Translations under genes and position numbers: made by a program
The notes under the pieces: model-generated
What the model was told of the DNA's origin: nothing
What the model saw: only the letters and a program-made list of their open reading frames with translations
Databases searched by the model: none
Source: an uncultured beta proteobacterium
GTDB lineage: Bacteria; Pseudomonadota; Gammaproteobacteria; Burkholderiales; Rhodocyclaceae
Assembly: GCA_903908065.1 (NCBI GenBank)
Contig: CAIVQO010000042.1
Coordinates: forward strand, 62,001 to 126,000
Direction of reading: 5' to 3'
Length of the DNA: 64,000 nucleotides
Shown: positions 1 to 8,312 of the stretch, one piece after another
How the letters are laid out: every line of letters begins with the position of its first letter
How positions within the stretch are numbered: position 1 is the first letter of the stretch

Positions 1-330
1 GTCCTCGACTTCCCAGCGCCAGAAATGCTCGATGACATGCACGGCGAGAATCTCGTCCGCACTGGCGTCGGGGAAGGTCTCCAGGTTCCGCAGGTCGCAG
101 AGGACATCGGGGCGTGCCCCGCGCCGCGAGGGCGCGACGTCGATATTCATATAGCCCGGCAGCAGCTTGTCGCCGCATCCCAGGTTCAGCTTCAGCGGCT
201 CCCTGCCGGTGAAGCTCGTAGGCGGCTCCTTCCGTGCGGAATCCGTGGCGGCAGGACGGCCAACGATGCTGCCGACCAGTCCAAGGCAGGTATTCGCGAC
301 GGCGGTGCGGATTCGCTCTGCGAGATTCAT
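1..330 (-). CDS. SAM-dependent methyltransferase, N-terminal part (runs off window)
   Basis: The first 110 codons of a minus-strand gene whose 3' end lies outside the window. The start ATG is at 328-330. Around residue 50 it shows the class I methyltransferase SAM-binding segment LNLGCGDKLLPGYMNIDV, followed by a region ending in the HVIEHFWRWE pattern typical of DUF/methyltransferase-11-like enzymes attached to surface-sugar clusters. It begins 16 bp after the upstream glycosyltransferase gene ends, so it is the last visible gene of that operon. It is clearly related to the C-terminal domain of the large fusion protein at 1018-4578 (LHLGCSDRLLPDYINVDE there). Substrate unknown; a sugar or glycan methylation role is inferred from context. 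Confidence 0.8.
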   Translation of the reverse strand, partial: MNLAERIRTAVANTCLGLVGSIVGRPAATDSARKEPPTSFTGREPLKLNLGCGDKLLPGYMNIDVAPSRRGARPDVLCDLRNLETFPDASADEILAVHVIEHFWRWEVED

Positions 331-346
331 GACCGGCCGGCGGGGT

Positions 347-1021
347 TCAGCTGCGCTGCAGGCTGTAGTTCGCCAGCATGCGTTCGCGGTGCCACTCCTC
401 GGCCATCGGCGCCGCGGCGTATTCGTGGAAACAAGGCGTGCCGAGGGTCCAGTGCAGCAACTTGGCGTCCGGATTCGGACCGAACTCGTCGGGCAGCCAG
501 TTCCATTCGATCGGCAGCTTGCCGATCAGCGCGTCTTCCAGCCAAGTGAAGCGATGCAACTGCGCGCCCGTGGCACCTTCCACGAACTCCGGCGTCAGGC
601 AGCGGTTCGCGGGGTGGCCGCAGTTCCATAGCACCACGCTCGACCAGTTCTTGCGCGGGTAGTCCTGGTTGCGGGCGCCAAGGTACTTGTCGTTCGCCTT
701 GGTCCTGTAGTCGTGGGGTACGCACAGCACCGCCTTCTCCGGGTCGCGCAGCGCCCACAGTTCGGCGAGATCGGCCCGCAACAGCATGTCGCCGTCGATG
801 AACAGCGCCCAGCCCGAATACTGCATCAGGTGGGGAACAAGGAAGCGGCTGTAGATGAACTGGTTGGACCCGTCCGTATGGCGCTCCGTGTAGTCAGCGA
901 GGTTGTTGAGGGCAAGGGGCGTGATCGCCACCGGGCGCGACGAACGGCGGACGATGCTGTTGCCGCAAACGTGGAAGGCAATGGCTTCGCGGGGATCGAA
1001 ACCGATGAAAACGTTGATCAT
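347..1021 (-). CDS. Glycosyltransferase-like protein (GT-A fold, GT8-like)
   Basis: A 224-residue protein starting MINVFIGFDPREAIAFHVC. The start ATG overlaps the TGA stop of the upstream fusion gene (ATGA, 1018-1021), so translation is probably coupled. The segment FIDGDMLLRADLAEL carries a DxD motif, as in nucleotide-sugar-dependent GT-A enzymes, and the WNCGHP and HWTLGTPCF segments resemble short bacterial GT8-like proteins found in polysaccharide clusters. It has no signal peptide or membrane segment, so it is cytoplasmic. The reading frame stays open upstream to 1594, but that part is antisense-like sequence inside the neighbour, so the overlapping ATG is preferred. Sugar and acceptor are unknown. 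Confidence 0.8.
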   Translation of the reverse strand: MINVFIGFDPREAIAFHVCGNSIVRRSSRPVAITPLALNNLADYTERHTDGSNQFIYSRFLVPHLMQYSGWALFIDGDMLLRADLAELWALRDPEKAVLCVPHDYRTKANDKYLGARNQDYPRKNWSSVVLWNCGHPANRCLTPEFVEGATGAQLHRFTWLEDALIGKLPIEWNWLPDEFGPNPDAKLLHWTLGTPCFHEYAAAPMAEEWHRERMLANYSLQRS

Positions 1022-4000
1022 CTGCCGGACTCTGAAAGTGATTCGGAAGCCTTTTCGCCGACCAGGCGCATGTCCCGCGGCTCCTTGAGCTTGAACTGGG
1101 CCGGCTCCTGCCGCACATTGACAAGCCCGACGTCGCGCATCAGGTGTTCGAGGCTGTGGAGAGTGTATCCCCAGCGATGGACCATCGCCGCATCCTTCCA
1201 CGACGGGTCGCCATACAACACCCACGTCGTGAGCTGTCCCCGCTGGTCCGGCCATGCGCCGGACTCGGGCGATTCGGCCAGCTTGCCGCACGCCGCCGCG
1301 AGATTTCCGCACTCGATCACCAGGCGCCCGCCTGGCTTCAGCAGGCGTAGCCAGTCGCGCAGCACCGCCTCGATCTCCCAGCGCGGAAAACGCCCGATGG
1401 CATGGACACACAGTATTTCGTCGGCGAAATCCGGGGGGAACATGGTCAGCGCACGCAGGCTTCCCACCACGTCCGGCCTGGCGCGGCGGATGTTCGGCAT
1501 TTCGTCGACGTTTATGTAGTCCGGCAATAACCGGTCGCTGCAGCCGAGATGGAGCCGGATCGGCCCGTCGGCCGAGCCACCTCGTATCACGCATTCCCAG
1601 TCGCGCGCCAGTTTCCAGGTCGAGTATCGGAAGGCGATCGTATCCTGGCCGCTGCGGATGCGTTGCAGGGCGTTGGCCTGGTGCTCGACGGCCCAGACTA
1701 TGCCTGCGGCGAGGTCATCGCCGACCCAGCAATGTGCCGCGAATGCCTGGTAGGACGGTACCGGATGGGCGATCGCCAGCCGCCCGGCCCAGATCGCCTC
1801 GAGCAGCCGGTTCGGGCTCTTCACCGATCGCCTGTCGTCGGCCACCGAGGGGATGATCACCAGGTCGCAGGCGGCGAGTTCGCGCCAGGTCGCCTCCGGC
1901 GTCCACGGCCGCGTCTCGCAGTCGATCCTGCCGGGCGACAGGCTGGCGATCTCGGTGGCCAGGCGTTCGGTGCCGGCATCGACCTGGGTCAGGATCGTCA
2001 GGTGGAGCGGGAACCGGGCTGCGGCCGTGGCCAGCTGCCTGCCTGCCGCCTGCAGGGAATCCAGGTTCGACGGATGGCCGAACCAGAGCAGCTTGAGCGA
2101 CGGGAAGCAGGGCGCGAAGGCGGGCTCGCCGCGCGGTCCCTCAACGGGATCGCCGATGACCAGCGATTCGCGGCCGGTGGCTTGGCGCAGCGCATTGGCC
2201 ATGTTCTCGGTGGCGGCGACGATGCCGTCGGCCAATCCGCACATGGCATGCAGGTGCGGGCCGAACTGGGGATGGCCGAAGTGGTTGTCGCAAAGGTCGA
2301 GCACGATCGGATGGCCGCGCTGCTTGAGGCGGGCGGCCAGTTCCACGTTGTCGGCGGAAAAGCTCTTCGAGAAGAGCACCGGGCCCTGGGGGATATCGTC
2401 GGACGAGGCGGCGTTCCAGCCGGCCTCGGGGCGGGGGAACACCCTGACGTCGTAGCCGCGGCGCGCCAGCTGGAAGCCTGGGAGCATGACCCGGTAGCGC
2501 GTCGAGGCTAGCGTGGCCGTCGGTTGGCCATCCGCGCCGGTGACGAAGCTGTCGATGGTGACGAAGCTCAAAGCCTCGGCCTTGCCCTGGGATTGGGCGG
2601 GCGTGCCGATGCGCACGCAGCGCGTTGCCACCGCCGTCGCCGCCATGTTGCGCATGCTCGTCGGCCACTTGTCCGGTATCCGGTCGGGCGGGGGAGGACA
2701 TCCCGCAAAGCCTTGCCAGAGGTCGTGCTGCAAACTTCGCAGGGCCTCGTTCCAGGCACCCTCGTGATCCTGGCGATAGATGGGAAAGCCGGGGAACCAG
2801 GGGCTTTCCCGCCCCTCCGCCATCCAGCGGTAATCCGGAGGGAAGGGTACCAGGATGCGCGCTGGCTTGGCCAGGCCCGCCCGCAGATGGACGTTGGTAT
2901 TGCTGACCGATACGTAGTCGTCGAGGCGATCGAGCAGACACAGCATCGACTCGAGGTCGGCGTTGAGATCGCTGAAATCGTGCGCCGGTCGGCCCAGTTG
3001 TTCCGAGAACTCGTCGATCTCGCCGGCAAGCGGCGCGCGCTGCAGGACGATGACCTCCACCGGCAGGTCGCGCAGGATGAGCGCCAGGGCTGCCGGTGAT
3101 ATGGTCTTGAACAACTTGTCGCCGCGAACCGAGTGGGTACCGCCGCGCCAGGTGATTCCCACCAGAGGCCGGCCGGCATCGCACAGGGGCGCCAGTCGCG
3201 ACTCCAGTTGCGCGTCGACCGCTGCTTCGACGGTCAGGCCGAGCGGAGGCGGGAGCTGGTCCGGCGACGAGATGCCCAGCATGAGGGGCAGGTCCCCCGG
3301 CGCCAGGTAGATATCGGTGTCGTCCGGCGCGTTGGCGCCGGGCTCGGTGACCTGATCGGCTGCGGCGGAGCGGGCGACAAGCGTAGCGAGCTTCGGGTCG
3401 GGTACGTAGGTCACGCGGGCGCCGCGCTGGCGCAACAGCGGTCCGAAGCGCAGGAAGGAGAGTTCGTCACCCAGGCCCTGGTCTTCGATCAGGACGATGC
3501 GGCGACTTGAGAAGTCCATCGGTAGCAGGTCGCCAGGGAAGCGCACCAGGGGATCCGATGGGCAGGGGGGAATGGGGTAGTCCTTGCGTATCAGGGCTTG
3601 GTAGCGCCACTGGTAATGTGGCCAGGCTTCCCCGAAACGACCGCGGGCGAGGAGGCTCATCGCCAGGTTGATGTGCGCGTAGGCGGTTTGGGGCGCTAGC
3701 TGGACCGCGCGGCTGCCAGCGGCAATCGCCTCCTCGTAGCGCCCGAGCTTGGGATAGACGTGGGCAAGGTTCATCCAAGGCTCGGGACGCTCGGCAAACT
3801 CGGAGGACATCGCTTCGTACACCGCGAGCGCCTCGACCATTCGCCCCCCCGCCTTCAGCGCAGCGGCTTGGCAGGTCCTTGCTCGCAGCAGCTTGGGGTG
3901 ATTTTCCGCGAACGCTGTCGCAAGTTCGATGGCTTCGTCGGCGCGGCCAGTTTCGCCGAGGATTAGAGACCAGGCGTAGGTGGTTTCCTCGTCGGCGGGG

Positions 4001-4578
4001 TTGGCGGCATAGGCGCGCACGATGTCAGCTTCTGCTTCCGCATAGCGGTTTAGTTCGCGCAGCGCCAGCCCGCGCTCGACCAGCAGGTGGACATCGTCCG
4101 GATAGTACTGCATGGCCTCGGCAATCGCGTCAAGGCTCTTTGCCGGCTGCTGGCATTCCCTAAGCAATTGGGCAAGGAAGAACCAGTCATCGAGGGGCGC
4201 GTCCGGCCGGCGTGCCAGGCGGGTCATCCATTGCGTGGCTTGCTGCCATTTTCCGAATCGCTTAGACAGGCTTACACCCAAACGCAGGGCGTCGATGAGC
4301 TCGGAGTCACCGGCATTGATCCGCTCCAGGCAGCCGTAGGCATCCTCGTCATGGCCCAGCTGCATCATTATCAGAGCCAGTTCGAACAGCACGGCGGCCC
4401 CGTCGGGCGCTTGGGCGAGAAGGCCTACCGCCAGTCGCTGGGCCGTATCCAGGTCTCCTGACTCGCGGAGGCGGCGGATTTCGGCAACCCTCCCCGCGAC
4501 CATCCCATCCGCGCTTTTGCTGGGACTAGGGTCCGCTCCCGTGATGGGACGGAACAGGGTGGCTAGCCAACCCGCCAT
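1018..4578 (-). CDS. TPR / glycosyltransferase / glycosyltransferase / methyltransferase fusion protein
   Basis: 1186 residues in four recognisable modules. Residues about 30-320 are tetratricopeptide-like helical repeats (for example ERPEPWMNLAHVYPKLGRYE). Residues about 340-610 resemble the GT9/GT41-like domain that often follows TPRs (LIEDQGLGDELSFLRFGPLL; GITWRGG; DYVSVSNTNVHLRAGL). Residues about 660-1010 look like a GT4-type glycosyltransferase with a C-terminal SPNRLLEAIWAGR motif. Residues about 1040-1186 are a SAM methyltransferase-like domain starting LHLGCSDRLLPDYINVDE. Its SAM motif reads GCSD rather than GCGD and it has HAIGRF where the paralogue at 1-330 has HVIEHF, so this domain may be degenerate. 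It lies 13 bp after the small gene at 4592-4900 and overlaps the next glycosyltransferase. A glycan-assembly role is inferred from the domains; the product is unknown. Confidence 0.8.
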   Translation of the reverse strand: MAGWLATLFRPITGADPSPSKSADGMVAGRVAEIRRLRESGDLDTAQRLAVGLLAQAPDGAAVLFELALIMMQLGHDEDAYGCLERINAGDSELIDALRLGVSLSKRFGKWQQATQWMTRLARRPDAPLDDWFFLAQLLRECQQPAKSLDAIAEAMQYYPDDVHLLVERGLALRELNRYAEAEADIVRAYAANPADEETTYAWSLILGETGRADEAIELATAFAENHPKLLRARTCQAAALKAGGRMVEALAVYEAMSSEFAERPEPWMNLAHVYPKLGRYEEAIAAGSRAVQLAPQTAYAHINLAMSLLARGRFGEAWPHYQWRYQALIRKDYPIPPCPSDPLVRFPGDLLPMDFSSRRIVLIEDQGLGDELSFLRFGPLLRQRGARVTYVPDPKLATLVARSAAADQVTEPGANAPDDTDIYLAPGDLPLMLGISSPDQLPPPLGLTVEAAVDAQLESRLAPLCDAGRPLVGITWRGGTHSVRGDKLFKTISPAALALILRDLPVEVIVLQRAPLAGEIDEFSEQLGRPAHDFSDLNADLESMLCLLDRLDDYVSVSNTNVHLRAGLAKPARILVPFPPDYRWMAEGRESPWFPGFPIYRQDHEGAWNEALRSLQHDLWQGFAGCPPPPDRIPDKWPTSMRNMAATAVATRCVRIGTPAQSQGKAEALSFVTIDSFVTGADGQPTATLASTRYRVMLPGFQLARRGYDVRVFPRPEAGWNAASSDDIPQGPVLFSKSFSADNVELAARLKQRGHPIVLDLCDNHFGHPQFGPHLHAMCGLADGIVAATENMANALRQATGRESLVIGDPVEGPRGEPAFAPCFPSLKLLWFGHPSNLDSLQAAGRQLATAAARFPLHLTILTQVDAGTERLATEIASLSPGRIDCETRPWTPEATWRELAACDLVIIPSVADDRRSVKSPNRLLEAIWAGRLAIAHPVPSYQAFAAHCWVGDDLAAGIVWAVEHQANALQRIRSGQDTIAFRYSTWKLARDWECVIRGGSADGPIRLHLGCSDRLLPDYINVDEMPNIRRARPDVVGSLRALTMFPPDFADEILCVHAIGRFPRWEIEAVLRDWLRLLKPGGRLVIECGNLAAACGKLAESPESGAWPDQRGQLTTWVLYGDPSWKDAAMVHRWGYTLHSLEHLMRDVGLVNVRQEPAQFKLKEPRDMRLVGEKASESLSESGR

Positions 4579-4591
4579 GGCTAGGCCAGGA

Positions 4592-4900
4592 TCACCGGGT
4601 AACGGTGGAATACGTCAATTCGGCCAAGACGGCGGGCATCAGCGTCCGGACGAACTGCGGGTCATAGCCGGCGGCAAGCAGTTCCCGCTGCAATGCCCGT
4701 GCCAGCAGTAAGCGTCGGAGCAGTCCGGGGCGCACCTCCTTGCGGTGACTGGACACGGCCGCAAGAAAGGTTTCCACTCCGAGGCGCCGCAGGCCTTCAC
4801 CGCGACGCCCGCCGATCAAGTGTTGCGCCGCAGAATAATGGGCAGCAAGCACTGAGACGAGCTGTCGGGCGGTTGCAACAGTGGCTGAATTCAGGGACAT
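4592..4900 (-). CDS. Small hypothetical protein, first gene of glycan operon
   Basis: 102 residues from MSLNSATVATARQLVSVLAAHYSAAQ, helical and rich in Leu, Ala and Arg. There is no signal peptide, membrane segment or motif I recognise. An in-frame ATG nine codons upstream (4925-4927) would give 111 residues. I prefer 4900 because a TAGAAT -10-like hexamer on the minus strand at 4931-4936 would place the transcript start near 4924, leaving the upstream ATG with almost no leader. Neither start has a good Shine-Dalgarno. It is followed after 13 bp by the fusion glycosyltransferase gene and is divergent from the pilin gene. It could be a flagellin/pilin-modification accessory protein, but nothing in the sequence proves that. 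Confidence 0.6.
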   Translation of the reverse strand: MSLNSATVATARQLVSVLAAHYSAAQHLIGGRRGEGLRRLGVETFLAAVSSHRKEVRPGLLRRLLLARALQRELLAAGYDPQFVRTLMPAVLAELTYSTVTR

Positions 4901-4969
4901 TCGCGATGTCTTTTTCGTATAAACCATGGCATTCTAGCCGCAGGGTGGTAATAATTCACTTAATAAAGC

Positions 4970-4998
4970 GGTTGCAGGCTTGCTCCCTCCTGTATGAT
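4970..4998 (+). promoter_or_regulatory. Candidate promoter of the MSHA pilin gene (sigma-54-like and sigma-70-like elements)
   Basis: A GG-N10-GC arrangement (GG at 4970-4971, GC at 4982-4983) ends in a perfect TTGCT, the -12 part of the sigma-54 consensus. The -24 part matches only in its GG. Overlapping it is a sigma-70-like -10, TATGAT, at 4993-4998 with only a weak -35 (TTGCAG, 15 bp spacing). Either would give a leader of about 35-45 nt before the pilin start at 5041, which carries a GAGG Shine-Dalgarno. Many type IV pilin genes are sigma-54 dependent, so that reading is attractive but unproven. Confidence 0.35.
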
Positions 4999-5040
4999 TA
5001 GCATGGAACATTTCGAATATTTGTATAAGAGGCAGGCAAA

Positions 5041-5493
5041 ATGAGAAACAGGGAAGGCGGTTTCACGCTTATCGAGCTCATCGTGGTCATTGTTATCTTG
5101 GGGATATTGGCTGCTACGGCCCTGCCGAAGTTCATCAATCTTTCGGGCGATGCGCGTGCCGCAGCGATCAAGGGCCTGTCGGGAGCGGTTTCAAGTTCGG
5201 CGAACATGGTTTATGGACGGGCGTCTGCCCGTGGACTGCAAGGTGCGCAGTTGACAGTCTTGAGCGCAGTGATTGGCAGCGCGAACATCAATATCTCGTA
5301 CGGCTACCCCGCGATAGCACATTTCGCTACGACGTTGCTCGACATGTCTACCGATTTCTCCGTGACAGCGGCCGGCGTTTTCCTCACAAATGGCTACCCC
5401 AATTGTCGGTTCGAATATCAGGACGCGTCTGCGGGTTCTGTGGCGCGGGTTTCGATTCAAGGCAGCAGTACTTTGCTGACCAACTGCAGCTGA
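5041..5493 (+). CDS. mshA: MSHA-type major prepilin
   Basis: 150 residues with a short type IV prepilin leader and hydrophobic stretch, [19 protein letters not shown]. Cleavage is expected between G7 and F8, with the conserved Glu at +5. The rest of the helix ([20 protein letters not shown]) matches the class of MshA/PilA-like major pilins. Two cysteines near the C-terminus (NCRFEY and LLTNCS-end) can form the usual disulfide loop. It is followed by a strong terminator at 5532-5561, so pilin can be made in excess over the minor pilins downstream, as is usual for major pilins. The assignment to MshA rather than another T4 pilin rests on the mshC-D-O-P-Q order that follows. Confidence 0.85.
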   Translation: MRNREGGFTLIELIVVIVILGILAATALPKFINLSGDARAAAIKGLSGAVSSSANMVYGRASARGLQGAQLTVLSAVIGSANINISYGYPAIAHFATTLLDMSTDFSVTAAGVFLTNGYPNCRFEYQDASAGSVARVSIQGSSTLLTNCS

Positions 5494-5531
5494 TTTGCCT
5501 AGATCTACTCCGGGAAGGTATCCGGACGACG

Positions 5532-5561
5532 AATGGCCCGGATTTCCCGGGCCATTTTTTT
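5532..5561 (+). terminator. Rho-independent terminator after mshA
   Basis: A perfect 10-bp stem (AATGGCCCGG, 5532-5541, with CCGGGCCATT, 5547-5556) around a 5-nt loop, running into a T tract to 5561. It lies 38 bp after the pilin stop and probably lets only part of the transcription into mshC onward. Confidence 0.9.
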
Positions 5562-5664
5562 GGGCCTCCAGCTACAGACTCTGCCGGCGGGGGTAGTATC
5601 GAATGGCAGGAGCATGAATCGACTTGCGCCGGTCTGCGAAGGGTTCGTAGTCTAAGGACGGGTA

Positions 5665-6396
5665 ATGGCGGCAATATGCGGCGGTGATCCGCTGACTTGC
5701 ATCGAGTTCGTGATTCTCGGCATCGGGGAGTTCCTCAAGGACTGGACCACGATGGCGATGCTTGCCGTTCTGCTCGTGCTGCTTTTGCGCTTGCGATCCG
5801 ATCGTACCCGGGCCAAGGAGGTCGAGTATGCGCATATGCTTTCGGGCTATGCCGATCGGCGTGAAGCGGTTGGGCACACAGGCACGGCCCAGGAAGCGGC
5901 GCATCGGCAACCACGTGGCCGAGGCTTCACGACCATCGAACTGGTTACGGTGATGCTGATCGTCGGGATCATGGCCTATTTCGCTCTTCCGCGCCTAGAA
6001 CTCCTGCGCGGCTTCGATGAGGAGGGCTACCGTGACACGGTTAGGGCCAACCTGCAGTACGCCCGCAAGGCGGCGGTGGCGCAAAGGCGCTACGTTTGTG
6101 CGGTGATCAATGCGGCCGGGGACATTACCTTCACAGTCGAGTCAGTGGAACCGGAGAACGCCGGCCACAGTGCTGCCTGCCCTTACACCAGGCAGCTTGG
6201 ACTGCCGGCGACCGATAACGCCTGCGGCGGTGCTACCAACATGGTCTGCCATCCCGCCGGTGTCAGCCTGACGCCAGCGGCAACGATACAGTTCGATCCG
6301 CTGGGCAGGGCCACGCTGGGGGCCGGCACCTACACCGTATCCGGCGGCGGGAACCCAACCATTACCGTGGTCGGCGAAACGGGTCATGTCTACTAG
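5665..6396 (+). CDS. mshC: MshC-like minor prepilin with an 88-residue N-terminal extension
   Basis: 243 residues. The prepilin signature lies unusually deep, PRGRG/FTTIELVTVMLIVG around residues 84-103, and is followed by a GspH/FimT-like minor pilin body with cysteine pairs (YVCAV, AACPYT, NACGGA, MVCHPA). The upstream start at 5665 has a good Shine-Dalgarno (AAGGA, 6 bp spacing). The in-frame ATG at 5836 would give a more conventional 30-residue leader, but its best AAGGAGG lies 14 bp away. The extension contains a hydrophobic run, MAMLAVLLVLLLRLRS, that could be a second membrane segment. It overlaps the mshD start by 11 bp. The first gene of the minor-pilin group; which start is used is uncertain. 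Confidence 0.75.
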   Translation: MAAICGGDPLTCIEFVILGIGEFLKDWTTMAMLAVLLVLLLRLRSDRTRAKEVEYAHMLSGYADRREAVGHTGTAQEAAHRQPRGRGFTTIELVTVMLIVGIMAYFALPRLELLRGFDEEGYRDTVRANLQYARKAAVAQRRYVCAVINAAGDITFTVESVEPENAGHSAACPYTRQLGLPATDNACGGATNMVCHPAGVSLTPAATIQFDPLGRATLGAGTYTVSGGGNPTITVVGETGHVY

Positions 6397-6991
6397 GCGA
6401 GGCTTCCGGGAATCGGGAACCACGCTGATCGAGCTGATAGCGTTCATGGTGATCGTTAGCGCGGCACTCGCCGGTGTGCTCACGGTTTTCGGCGTCTCGG
6501 TGCGGTCGAGCGCTGATCCAATGGCCAGGAAACAGATGCAGTCGATCGCCGAGGCATTGCTCGACGAGGTACAGTCCCTGCCTTTCACCTGGTGCGATCC
6601 CGACGACCGCAGCGCGGCCACCGCGACCAGTGCCACGCTGGACGCGACCGCCACGGATCCGGCGCAATGCTGGGATGCGGTCGAGGTGGCGGGGGTGGAA
6701 ACGGTCAGCGGCAATACCGACAGCCGCTTCAGCGCCACCTACCCGTTCGACAACGTCAGCGACTATAGCGGCCTGACCAACATCAGCACCGGTGTCACTG
6801 GCGTCACCTTCCCAACCGGCTACAGCGCCAGCATCAGCGTGGTGTCGTCAGCCTTGTCCACCGTGCCGGCGGCGGATTCACAGCTGATTACCGTCACTGT
6901 GTGCCGGGCCGCCGCCTGCCCTAGCGCCGGTGCGGAGACCCTCGTACTCGAGGGTTACCGCACCCGCTACGCGCCCAACAGCCTGCCATGA
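6386..6991 (+). CDS. mshD: MshD-like minor prepilin
   Basis: 201 residues beginning MSTRRGFRESG/TTLIELIAF, a class III signal with Glu at +5. The hydrophobic helix continues FMVIVSAALAGVLTVFG. The following MARKQMQSIAEALLDEVQSLPF is the conserved MshD/PilV-like segment (QAQLIAEALLEE-type). Position between the mshC- and mshO-like genes matches MSHA clusters. Its start lies inside the end of mshC and its stop overlaps the mshO start (ATGA at 6988-6991), so it is cotranslated with both. Expected to be processed by a prepilin peptidase, which is not encoded in this window, and to sit at the pilus tip or in the initiation complex. Confidence 0.85.
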   Translation: MSTRRGFRESGTTLIELIAFMVIVSAALAGVLTVFGVSVRSSADPMARKQMQSIAEALLDEVQSLPFTWCDPDDRSAATATSATLDATATDPAQCWDAVEVAGVETVSGNTDSRFSATYPFDNVSDYSGLTNISTGVTGVTFPTGYSASISVVSSALSTVPAADSQLITVTVCRAAACPSAGAETLVLEGYRTRYAPNSLP

Positions 6992-7836
6992 GCCAGCGCC
7001 GCGAGTCTGCCGGATTCACCTTGATCGAAGCCGTGCTGGCCATCGTCATTACCGGGATCCTGGCCGGCATCGTCGCGGTATTCATCGCCGGGCCGATACG
7101 CAGCTATGTCGATACGGCGCGTCGTGCTGAACTGGTGGCCGCTGCCGACATCGCCTTGCGCCGGATGAGTCGGGACGTTCATCTCGCACTGCCCAACAGC
7201 CTGCGAACGGTTACCAACGGCTTCGAGTTCGTCCTGACCAAGGCTGCGGGAAGGTATCGCGATTCGGGGGATGGATCGACCGGTGGCAACGTGCTGAGCT
7301 TCACTTCGGCCGCCAGTACCGACTTCGACGTTCTCGGGCCGATGCCGGCGCTGACCACGGGTGCCAGCGGCGACTTCATCGTGGTCTACAACCTCGGGCC
7401 TGGCTTCGCGCCGGCGAACGCGTATGACTGTTCCGCGACGCCGCCGGGGTGCAACATCGCCCGGGTGGCTAGCCTGCCGGCGGCGAATACCGTGCGCCTG
7501 GCGAGTAATGTCTTTGGCGCGCAGACGCCGCCGCTGCCCTCGCCCAGTTCCCGCTTCCAGGTCGTAGCCGACGCCGACAAGGTCATTCGCTACACCTGCA
7601 CTGGCGGGGTACTGACGCGTCAAGCTGGGTGCAGCCTGGCAACGCCTTCGGCATGCCCGGATGCCGGCGTCAGATTGGCCGGCGGCGGCGGGGTGAGCGC
7701 CAGTTGCACGTTCGACTTGGCGACTACGGCGCTGGCGCGCAATGCCATGCTCGCGGTGCAATTGACGCTCACGGATTCGATCGGCGGCGAGTCGGTCACG
7801 CTGTTCGAACAGATCCGGGTGGACAACACGCCATGA
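6988..7836 (+). CDS. mshO: MshO-like minor prepilin
   Basis: 282 residues starting MSQRRESAG/FTLIEAVLAIV, a canonical prepilin cleavage site with Glu at +5. The segment AELVAAADIALRRMSRDVHLALPNS is characteristic of MshO/PilW-like proteins. The large C-terminal body (FRVVADADKV-type stretch at about 185-195) is the expected pilin globular domain, with scattered cysteines. It overlaps mshD by 4 bp and mshP by 4 bp. The role inferred from the family is as a minor component of the MSHA pilus. Confidence 0.85.
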   Translation: MSQRRESAGFTLIEAVLAIVITGILAGIVAVFIAGPIRSYVDTARRAELVAAADIALRRMSRDVHLALPNSLRTVTNGFEFVLTKAAGRYRDSGDGSTGGNVLSFTSAASTDFDVLGPMPALTTGASGDFIVVYNLGPGFAPANAYDCSATPPGCNIARVASLPAANTVRLASNVFGAQTPPLPSPSSRFQVVADADKVIRYTCTGGVLTRQAGCSLATPSACPDAGVRLAGGGGVSASCTFDLATTALARNAMLAVQLTLTDSIGGESVTLFEQIRVDNTP

Positions 7837-8255
7837 GGCTGGCGCGCGGCTTCGCCATGGTGTCGGCGATCTTCATCCTGGTCATCCTCGCGGCCCTGGG
7901 CGGATTCGTCGTCAGCCTGTCTTCCGGTCAGCAGGTGGGTGCCGCACTGGACCTGCAAGGCGTTCGTGCTTATCAGGCGGCGCGTGCCGGCCTTGAGTGG
8001 GGGCTGTATCGCCAGCTGCGCGCGAGCTCCTGCACCGGTGCCACGTCGTTCGCTCCGGCGGCGAGCAGCCTGGCCGGATTTACCGTGACAGTGGATTGCG
8101 CGGCGACGGCTGACCCGGGGGGATTCTCGGGACCGACGGTTTACACGGTGACGGCAACGGCCTGTAACCAGCCCAATGCCGCCGAGCCACTCTGCCCTAA
8201 CATCACTGCCCCCGGCGACCTGTATGTAGAGCGCCGGCTTTCGGTATCCTTCTGA
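7833..8255 (+). CDS. mshP: MshP-like pilus protein
   Basis: 140 residues starting MRLARGFAMVSAIFILVILA. The pilin-like hydrophobic N-terminus lacks the +5 Glu (G/FAMVSA), as usual for MshP/PilX-type proteins. The segment GVRAYQAARAGLEWGLYRQL is the typical PilX/MshP motif (A-x-x-A-A-x-A-G-x-E-W). Four cysteines occur in the C-terminal half. The ATG overlaps the mshO stop (7833-7836). The start codon is chosen at this overlap even though the frame stays open upstream inside mshO. Confidence 0.85.
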   Translation: MRLARGFAMVSAIFILVILAALGGFVVSLSSGQQVGAALDLQGVRAYQAARAGLEWGLYRQLRASSCTGATSFAPAASSLAGFTVTVDCAATADPGGFSGPTVYTVTATACNQPNAAEPLCPNITAPGDLYVERRLSVSF

Positions 8256-8258
8256 TGC

Positions 8259-8287
8259 ATCGCCGTGTCATTAGCGCCGACTTTTGG
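8259..8287 (+). repeat. Dispersed ~30-bp repeat, copy A
   Basis: Contains CGCCGTGTCATTAGCGCCGA followed by CTTTTGG, matching copies at 36335, 43496, 45838 and 56369. It begins 4 bp after the mshP stop codon and lies before mshQ. Confidence 0.65.
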
Positions 8288-8312
8288 TCCTGCCCTTTCC
8301 AAGGACAATGAG

